Shown here one piece after another: positions 10,101-12,643 of a stretch of 12,643 nt of DNA (position 1 is its first letter; each line of letters begins with the position of its first letter). Under the pieces are notes generated by a model. The model was given only the letters and a program-made list of their open reading frames with translations. It made no database searches and was not told the DNA's origin. The translations under genes were made by a program, and so were the position numbers. The DNA is taken from NCBI GenBank assembly GCA_028565635.1, contig JAOXYB010043381.1, positions 1 through 12,643 of the forward strand, given 5' to 3'. Source of the DNA: Phoronis ovalis. Its lineage: Eukaryota > Phoronida > Phoronidae.

Positions 10101-11247
10101 ATTTTCATGTTTTGTTTTTAAACTAAAAATCCTATTTATATGTAACACGCATCTTAGAAAGCCACATGCTGACTAGTAAAATGTAAACATTAAAGTATAT
10201 CCTACATTCTCTTAACTTATCCAGTTGAAAATCTTATGCTATTGTTAATGTTTTGATGGGATAAATGTTGAAACATTTTTTACGCGGAGTTTAAATTCGA
10301 CCTTGAAGAACAAACAGCATAAATGCCTCAATGCATATTTTAACAGGAAATACAATTTTTACCAAGTGCTCTTTTAGTCTTTGGATTTTAGTCGATGAAT
10401 GAACAGAGAAATACATGTATGTCATATTCGTGGATGAGCAGTATGATCTAATCGTACACGGATGTGAAGCGATTTCAAATGTGGCAACAAGAACTTTCCT
10501 AAAAAAAGGCATATTTGAAAATTCTGAAATTTAGAATCCTCTTAGTTATATCACTCACGGTGATAAAAATCTTGTAAACATTTTTTACCCAAAAGGTTAA
10601 AACTAGAATACGATTTAAAGGTGGACACGGGAGCGTTGGATATCATTTAATTTCATAATCAAGTGTTACAAACAAGTTTTCAATAAACTATTTATTTCAC
10701 TTAAAAATTACAAATGACTTAAAATTATCTTACAGCAAATGATAAAAGTCAAAAACTTACAGTTAGTTCCATCCTTCTTTACTTGTCGCTTTAAAGTTCG
10801 ACGGAGCCTTCTTGAGACATAATTTCATTTCCGATAACACTTATTTACCAAAACGAGAAATGCTGTTAAAGCGAAACGCGAAATTAAACACCTTTATGTA
10901 TACATAACTTCAAAAAGTCTATAGTAACTCAAGTTGAAACCTTGAATAATCGATGCTTCTTTATTCACATCAAACAGTAATTTTCTTCTTTTTTAAACCA
11001 ATTTTTTCTAGAACAAACAAAGTTGAAATCGGACATTTCAGTTATCAACTGGAGAGGTGATTTTTAAGAAGATTGTCAGGTGTCGAAAGCATTTGTCTGG
11101 ATGTCCGCTGGATGAGTTACACACAAAACTCTCCATTATATGCATAACAAAACTATTACCACACATTATACAGCAGATCAATACATATGCGACACTGAAT
11201 ATACATATTCTGATAATTAAACGTGCGAATAAACGCTTATTATGCAT
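1..11247 (-). CDS. Modular secreted EGF-domain protein, 11 exons visible, 3' end outside window
   Basis: This gene model covers 11 minus-strand exons (each listed separately) whose splice phases agree at every junction and sum to 1770 coding bases, or 590 codons. The order is a signal peptide (about residues 1-32), then four modules whose conserved proline strands start at about residues 46, 212, 371 and 525, and three complete EGF-like domains (cysteines 165-191, 329-358 and 479-504). Sequons such as NST, NGS, NQT, NGT, NAT, NCT, NYT and NES fit an extracellular glycoprotein. EGF domains of this kind usually mediate protein contacts outside the cell; the specific role is unknown. No transmembrane segment other than the signal peptide is seen, but the C terminus lies beyond the left edge. 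The non-EGF stretches match no family I can name. Exon existence is well supported. The single-gene linkage depends on one GC donor at exon 6. Confidence 0.75.
104..321 (-). CDS. Exon 10: first half of module D (residues 507-579)
   Basis: The acceptor GTTTTTTTAG enters in phase 1, and the donor GCTACG|GTGAGC leaves in phase 0. It starts with WCDDEC (C-x3-C, 509-513), has the conserved strand MPLISY (524-529), then sequons NYT and NES, and ends SDVVAT. Its phase pattern (1 in, 0 out) is the same as that of exon 2, which encodes the equivalent half of module A. Confidence 0.86.
503..800. repeat. G-rich-ended interspersed repeat with AGCAATCC subrepeats
   Basis: It starts with CCCCGGGGGGTACTCAAG and continues into GGGGATGTGTTGCGG, which parallels the reverse complement of the right end of the element at 6444-6787. 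It then holds four copies of a motif close to GGGTAGCAATCCA (610, 640, 753, 784). No matching right end or target duplication is visible, so it seems truncated. It fills most of the 610-base intron between exons 10 and 9. The open frame across 374-640 on the plus strand is repeat sequence, not a gene. Confidence 0.6.
932..1033 (-). CDS. Exon 9: EGF-like domain 3 (residues 473-506)
   Basis: Six cysteines follow C-x3-C-x4-C-x4-C-x-C-x8-C (479-504): CSDTC, VHGNC, NTCVC and GSNC. The donor is ACAGAAG|GTAAAA in phase 1. The acceptor chosen, GGCGGCAG|AAGAG, is the one that keeps phase 1; its pyrimidine tract is poor, so a border shift of a few bases is possible. It carries the sequon NCT. It closes module C. 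Confidence 0.85.
1034..1460. other. Intron 8, nothing notable
   Basis: This is AT-rich intron sequence between exons 9 and 8. I see no repeat, conserved motif or coding pattern in it. Confidence 0.6.
1461..1709 (-). CDS. Exon 8: core of module C (residues 390-472)
   Basis: The acceptor GCTCTGTAG and donor CAACAG|GTATGC enclose 249 bases, phase 1 at both ends. The peptide starts GIWYKLWNGTG, has one cysteine in YQCGDYEM, then IKSMKI, the NRDTGEVLIL turn and the sequon NAT, and ends NSMQPT. The alternating hydrophobic pattern suggests a beta sandwich. IKSMKI aligns with YKSAKI at the exon 2/3 junction of module A. The family is not recognised. Confidence 0.87.
1932..2012 (-). CDS. Exon 7: start of module C (residues 363-389)
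   Basis: This short exon of 81 bases is phase 1 at both ends, between acceptor TATTTTTTCAG and donor TCTATAG|GTAAAT. It encodes LEPGF, the conserved strand TPVILY (370-375) and EQFEFQG. It is too short to be noticed without its neighbours, but the conserved strand and exact phase match to exon 8 make it convincing. Unlike the other modules it brings no C-x3-C pair. Confidence 0.82.
2013..3198. other. Intron 6, left part, nothing notable
   Basis: AT-rich intron with poly-A and poly-T runs and a short TG run near 2285. No exon with consistent phase or cysteine pattern was found here on either strand. Confidence 0.5.
3200..3440. mobile_element. 241-bp inverted-repeat element (MITE-like)
   Basis: TATGGCTTCCAAC at 3200-3212 is repeated as a perfect reverse complement at 3428-3440. 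Inside, TGGCAGCCAT (3291-3300) and ATGGCTGCCA (3313-3322) form a second perfect 10-bp hairpin with a 12-base loop. The ends start with TA, as in mariner-type elements, but no clear duplication is proven. The plus-strand frame across 3062-3412 runs through this element and looks non-coding. Confidence 0.55.
3574..3603 (-). terminator. Two AATAAA polyadenylation signals after the alternative stop
   Basis: AATAAA occurs at 3598-3603 (overlapping the TAA at 3599-3601) and at 3574-3579 on the minus strand. They would serve the short isoform ending in the extended exon 6. In AT-rich intron DNA such hexamers are common. Confidence 0.25.
3599..3738 (-). CDS. Possible alternative 3' extension of exon 6 with stop codon
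   Basis: If the GC donor is skipped, the frame stays open for 46 more codons (SKKFIILFQ, then LFKEMKRVKC) and ends at a TAA at 3599-3601. AATAAA overlaps the stop (3598-3603) and another lies at 3574-3579. This could be an alternative last exon giving a shorter secreted protein, or just intron that happens to be open. The extension adds one cysteine and resembles no module. Low confidence. Confidence 0.3.
3739..3921 (-). CDS. Exon 6: end of module B and EGF-like domain 2 (residues 302-362), GC donor
   Basis: The acceptor TTCTTTACAG is strong and enters in phase 1. The exon encodes SMINMPGSYVEVEA and then an EGF-like domain with spacing C-x2-C-x8-C-x4-C-x-C-x9-C (329-358), a longer second loop than EGF 1 and 3. 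No phase-1 GT donor follows closely. The site TCAA|GCAAGA is a GC donor in phase 1 that joins in frame to exon 7 as PESNLEPGFKTP. The alternative phase-1 GT donor is AAAC|GTGTAA at 3628-3629, adding about 37 residues. The coding identity is strong; the exact 3' border is not. Confidence 0.7.
3982..4139. repeat. Minisatellite, about 38-bp unit, four copies
   Basis: Units begin with ATTTTATTTA at 3982, 4020, 4058 and 4100 and continue to a GAATTATTCC-like half. Spacing is 38, 38 and 42 bases. It lies in the intron between exons 6 and 5. The copies are diverged. Confidence 0.85.
4140..4176. repeat. TA dinucleotide microsatellite
   Basis: An uninterrupted TA run of 37 bases directly follows the minisatellite. 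Confidence 0.97.
4411..4610. repeat. Possible degraded copy of the G-rich-ended repeat
   Basis: CTCCGGGGGAGCTACTCGG followed by TATAGAATGG resembles the start of the elements at 503 and 6444. No matching right end was found, and the right border given is a guess. Confidence 0.3.
4830..5153 (-). CDS. Exon 5: most of module B (residues 194-301)
   Basis: The acceptor TTATTTTCAG and donor TACGAAG|GTATGT enclose 324 bases, phase 1 at both ends (108 codons). It opens LCNSTC (196-200), followed by the conserved strand HPLVAF (211-216), then LRNHDLIIRRF, and ends MRNYYE. Sequons NST, NGS and NQT point to heavy glycosylation. In modules A and D the middle of the module is split by a phase-0 intron; here that region is one exon. 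Confidence 0.88.
5154..5937. other. Intron 4 with short degenerate TACCATGG-type repeats
   Basis: TTTTTACCATGGG occurs at 5487-5499 and again 43 bases on at 5530-5542. Looser ACCATATGG-like variants recur between 5770 and 5910. There is no coding evidence. Open frames here on the plus strand are antisense or intronic. Confidence 0.5.
5938..6058 (-). CDS. Exon 4: EGF-like domain 1 (residues 154-193)
   Basis: The acceptor TTTATTAAG enters in phase 0, and the donor GAAAATG|GTAAGG leaves in phase 1. Six cysteines follow C-x3-C-x4-C-x5-C-x-C-x8-C (165, 169, 174, 180, 182, 191) with CVCHEEYDGTTCE at the end, the standard EGF fold pattern. It lacks the acidic calcium-binding lead-in DxNE, so calcium binding is not predicted. 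It closes module A and joins directly to exon 5 (ENELC). Confidence 0.9.
6436..6443. repeat. Target site duplication, left copy
   Basis: GTCGTATA, identical to the right copy at 6788-6795. Confidence 0.75.
6444..6787. mobile_element. hAT-like MITE with 8-bp target duplication
   Basis: GTCGTATA lies directly on both sides (6436-6443 and 6788-6795). The element starts TCCCGGGGGGAAGTACT and ends GAGTAC followed by 14 C and a G, an imperfect inverted terminal repeat. Inside are about four diverged tandem copies of a CTGCTAA unit, roughly 35 bases long. An 8-bp duplication is typical of the hAT superfamily. At 344 bases with no transposase frame, it is non-autonomous. It lies in intron 3. Confidence 0.75.
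6788..6795. repeat. Target site duplication, right copy
   Basis: GTCGTATA, five bases from the exon 3 border; its last base supplies position +6 of the splice donor on the minus strand. Confidence 0.75.
6801..6980 (-). CDS. Exon 3: second half of module A (residues 94-153)
   Basis: The acceptor TTTTTTCAG precedes ATTTTTGTTGG and the donor is GTAATG|GTATGT. The exon is 180 bases, phase 0 at both ends. It encodes a beta-like stretch (IFVGHTLLF, then FRGWFKTEG and YSQFVIETD) leading into EGF domain 1. The FRGWFKTEG region resembles TWRSIFTEGG across the exon 10/11 junction, so the same module position recurs. A transposable element begins at intron position +6, directly beside this donor. Confidence 0.82.
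7273..7609. mobile_element. 337-bp element with about 42-bp inverted ends
   Basis: The left end (7273-7316) and the reverse complement of the right end (7568-7609) share AGTCAAYATGAAAGTGGGTA and CATGTTCCAACAA. Inside are four to five diverged tandem units carrying TTAGGGGTGTATTTTTT and CACTTCGTTAGGGG. It has no open frame, so it is a non-autonomous element. No target duplication is obvious. Confidence 0.8.
7645..8600. mobile_element. Foldback-type element with long inverted arms of GTCGGACCAG subrepeats
   Basis: The left arm (7672-7724, with a further unit out to 7645) is the reverse complement of the right arm (8548-8600) over about 53 bases with few mismatches. Both arms are built from 16-17-bp units such as GTCGGACCAGAGAGCT. 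The 823-base interior is AT-rich and holds no long open frame. A 9-bp direct repeat CTATATCAG flanks the region (7619-7627 and 8618-8626), 17 bases outside each arm, and may be the target duplication. Confidence 0.7.
8601..9365. other. Intron 2, right part, nothing notable
   Basis: Apart from the 12-bp palindrome GGGCGATCGCCC at 8607-8618 I see no feature. No exon with matching phase or cysteine pattern was found. Confidence 0.5.
9366..9556 (-). CDS. Exon 2: first half of module A (residues 30-93)
   Basis: The acceptor ATTGTAG is followed by a phase-1 entry, and the donor is GCAAAG|GTAAAA, leaving in phase 0. The exon opens with the C-x3-C pair CVRSC (33-37) and the conserved strand FPLILY (45-50). 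It continues to a glycosylation sequon NHT and ends YKSAK. It has no internal Met start, so it cannot be a first coding exon. The link to exon 3 is supported by phase and by the similarity of its end and the start of exon 3 to the equivalent stretch of module C (IKSMKI and following). Confidence 0.72.
9557..11159. other. Intron 1, no convincing feature
   Basis: This 1603-base intron separates the signal-peptide exon from module A. It contains a donor-like CT|GTAAGT at 10755-10760 on the minus strand and an open frame at 10291-10512, but neither fits a phase-consistent extra exon. An alternative upstream exon here is not excluded. Confidence 0.45.
11160..11247 (-). CDS. Exon 1: start codon and signal peptide (residues 1-29)
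   Basis: This exon begins with the first ATG after an in-frame TAA upstream and reads 29 codons plus one base before the donor TGTG|GTAATAG (phase 1). The peptide has a basic N-region (HNKRLFAR), a hydrophobic core (ICIFSVAYVLICC) and, after joining to exon 2, an AFA motif before CVRSC, which is a good signal peptidase site after about residue 32. Signal peptides ending in a phase-1 junction are typical of modular extracellular proteins. The join to exon 2 is inferred from matching phase and signal-peptide logic, not from transcript data. Overlapping open frames on the plus strand are shadows. Confidence 0.6.
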
Positions 11248-11324
11248 CGAACAACTTACTAGTTTGCGATTTGATATGGAACTATTAACAGTCCGCGGTT
11301 AACAATATGTTGAAGAGTTAGTAG

Positions 11325-11331
11325 TTTTATA
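11325..11331 (-). promoter_or_regulatory. Possible TATA box upstream of exon 1
   Basis: TATAAAA on the minus strand lies about 78 bases before the ATG at 11247, which would place a start site near 11300 and give a short 5' leader. The surrounding DNA is very AT-rich, so a chance match is quite possible. Confidence 0.25.
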
Positions 11332-11487
11332 ATTTAATTATTTACTCTATTGCAATGAATAATATCATGTATTGCATTCTTGTATACATGGCATACAGTG
11401 ACTAAAAATCATTAGGAACGTTTTTATGATATGTTTACACTTTTTGCATGTCGGTGAATAGTTACTCATTAATATCGGCATTTTACC

Positions 11488-11815
11488 TTGTCTGTAATTT
11501 TTTTTTTAATTTGAATTTAAAAAAGGGAGAAATTCCGACAATAGAAAAAAGCCAGACTAGTTTTATTTTTTTAATTTATTGCTTACAGCTACCTTATATG
11601 TAATTTTTTTAGTCTAAATTTTAAAAAAAAAACATAAAAGGTAAAAATTCCGACAATAGAAAAAAGTCAGGCTAGTTTTATTTTTTTAATTTATTGTTTA
11701 CAGCAACCTTATATGTAATTTTTTTAGTCTAAATTTTAAAAAAACATAAAAGGTAGAAATTCCGACAATAGAAAAAAGCCAGGCTAGTTTTATTATTCTT
11801 TTATTTATTGTATAC
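11488..11815. repeat. Tandem repeat, unit about 115 bp, nearly three copies
   Basis: TTCCGACAATAGAAAAAAG recurs at 11533, 11648 and 11760 (spacings 115 and 112), followed each time by a YCAGRCTAGTTTTAT block and, in the first two, by TTTAATTTATTG. The first and third copies are partial. It lies 240 bases or more upstream of exon 1. Confidence 0.9.
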
Positions 11816-12643
11816 ATCAAAATTAATTTGCCAATAAGTTACGATAAATTTTAAAATAATATTTTTATTAGAGTTGTGTTGGGAATGTTTTAAGCAAATT
11901 TTTTTTTTGAAAGCAATATATTAACAGTCAAATAACAATTCCAGCGTCCATTTACAACTTGGAAGAAATTGTCTCAATACATATTTTCAAGAATAACAAC
12001 AAATGGCATAAGGTCACAGTTGATGTAACCGCAAAGGCTGGCTGTGCTGAAAGTAGTGCCAATACCTTAAATGTATGATTTTTTCTTTTTTCCTCCTTGG
12101 CGCTGGCTTTTTTTGCTTGTTTCTGTTTCAAAGGGAAATCATTGTACAAGAGATTGAAACTAATATTAGCTTTTTTAAAGTAAAATAAACCAAAATTTGA
12201 TAGGGAGTAGTATACATAATAATCCTCAGTTCTTAACAGGTAATTTTCTTCGCGCAATGTTTGGGAATTTTTTGTAATGATTTAAGTTACATGAAATTAC
12301 TATAGAAGTGGATAAGAAAATCAATTGTGTCCTTATACCAAATGATAAGAAAAATGTGTACACAAACAACTAACGCAAACGAATAATATATGTAATATAT
12401 GCTGCTAAATCTAATTTTCGAAACTTTAAATAGTTGAATATATCTTTCTTGGTTCATAGAATTGCATTTTTCACAGAAGTCTCGTTTAATGTTCTTGATG
12501 ATATAACACGGAAATTGTAACAAGATTCCTAGACCCTTTTCTATATAGAAAACAATTACACTGTATTAGTCTGTTTCACTATTTTATGTCGCAGGTGTTT
12601 GATCCTATATCGCCGAAAAAAAAACATCTCTAGTTTACTTTTG
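11816..12643. other. 5' flank, nothing notable
   Basis: AT-rich flanking DNA beyond the tandem repeat. Two minus-strand open frames (11952-12257 and 12287-12523) show no domain, signal peptide or splice context and read as chance. Confidence 0.5.

Noticed and set aside
10755-10880. Minus-strand donor CT|GTAAGT after ATGGAACTAACT, a possible first exon.
   Set aside because: It would leave in phase 0, and exon 2 has no suitable phase-0 acceptor that keeps CVRSC. Exon 1 at 11247 fits better. It could be an untranslated exon.
1-11247. Identity as reelin, VWDE or a tenascin, because these also alternate EGF domains with other domains.
   Set aside because: The spacing and motifs of the non-EGF parts do not match what I know of reelin repeats, von Willebrand D or fibronectin III domains, so no symbol is given.
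11057-11302. Plus-strand open frame of 81 codons.
   Set aside because: It lies antisense to the signal-peptide exon and shows no domain or splice context.
11952-12257. Minus-strand frame of 101 codons with a lysine-rich stretch (KQKQAKKASAKEEKRKN).
   Set aside because: Low-complexity, AT-driven composition, no recognisable domain, and no consistent link to exon 1.

Overview
The window is eukaryotic genomic DNA and most likely comes from a marine invertebrate (a mollusc or another non-vertebrate animal; I cannot place it more closely). It is AT-rich. Coding sequence occurs as short exons with GT..AG borders, and the introns carry miniature inverted-repeat elements, a minisatellite and TA microsatellite DNA. 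There is no bacterial-style gene packing.

One gene explains all the convincing coding sequence. It lies on the minus strand, starts at an ATG at 11247 and runs off the left edge at base 1. I reconstruct 11 exons: 11247-11160, 9556-9366, 6980-6801, 6058-5938, 5153-4830, 3921-3739, 2012-1932, 1709-1461, 1033-932, 321-104 and 33-1. Every junction keeps the reading frame, giving exactly 590 codons inside the window. Exon 1 is a phase-1 signal-peptide exon. The rest encodes a secreted or cell-surface protein made of four copies of a module of about 155-165 residues: a C-x3-C pair, a proline-led hydrophobic strand (FPLILY, HPLVAF, TPVILY, MPLISY), a beta-rich stretch of about 100 residues with many N-glycosylation sequons, and then a six-cysteine EGF-like domain. 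I do not recognise the non-EGF part as a named domain. The fourth module is cut by the window edge.

Two splice features stand out. The frame-preserving donor of exon 6 is GC rather than GT. Reading past it reaches an in-frame stop at 3599-3601 with two AATAAA signals, so a short isoform is possible. In addition, a hAT-like miniature element with an 8-bp target duplication (GTCGTATA) sits five bases inside intron 3, right behind the exon 3 donor.

Layout from left to right: exons 11-9 with a G-rich-ended repeat between exons 10 and 9 (1-1033); exons 8 and 7 (1461-2012); a long intron with a 241-bp inverted-repeat element (2013-3738); exon 6; a 38-bp minisatellite, TA repeat and degraded repeat (3922-4829); exons 5 and 4 (4830-6058); the hAT-like element and exon 3 (6444-6980); an intron of 2.4 kb with two inverted-repeat elements (7273-7609 and about 7645-8600); exon 2; intron 1; exon 1; and 1.4 kb of 5' flank with a 115-bp tandem repeat (11488-11815). 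I see no second gene, RNA gene or CRISPR array.
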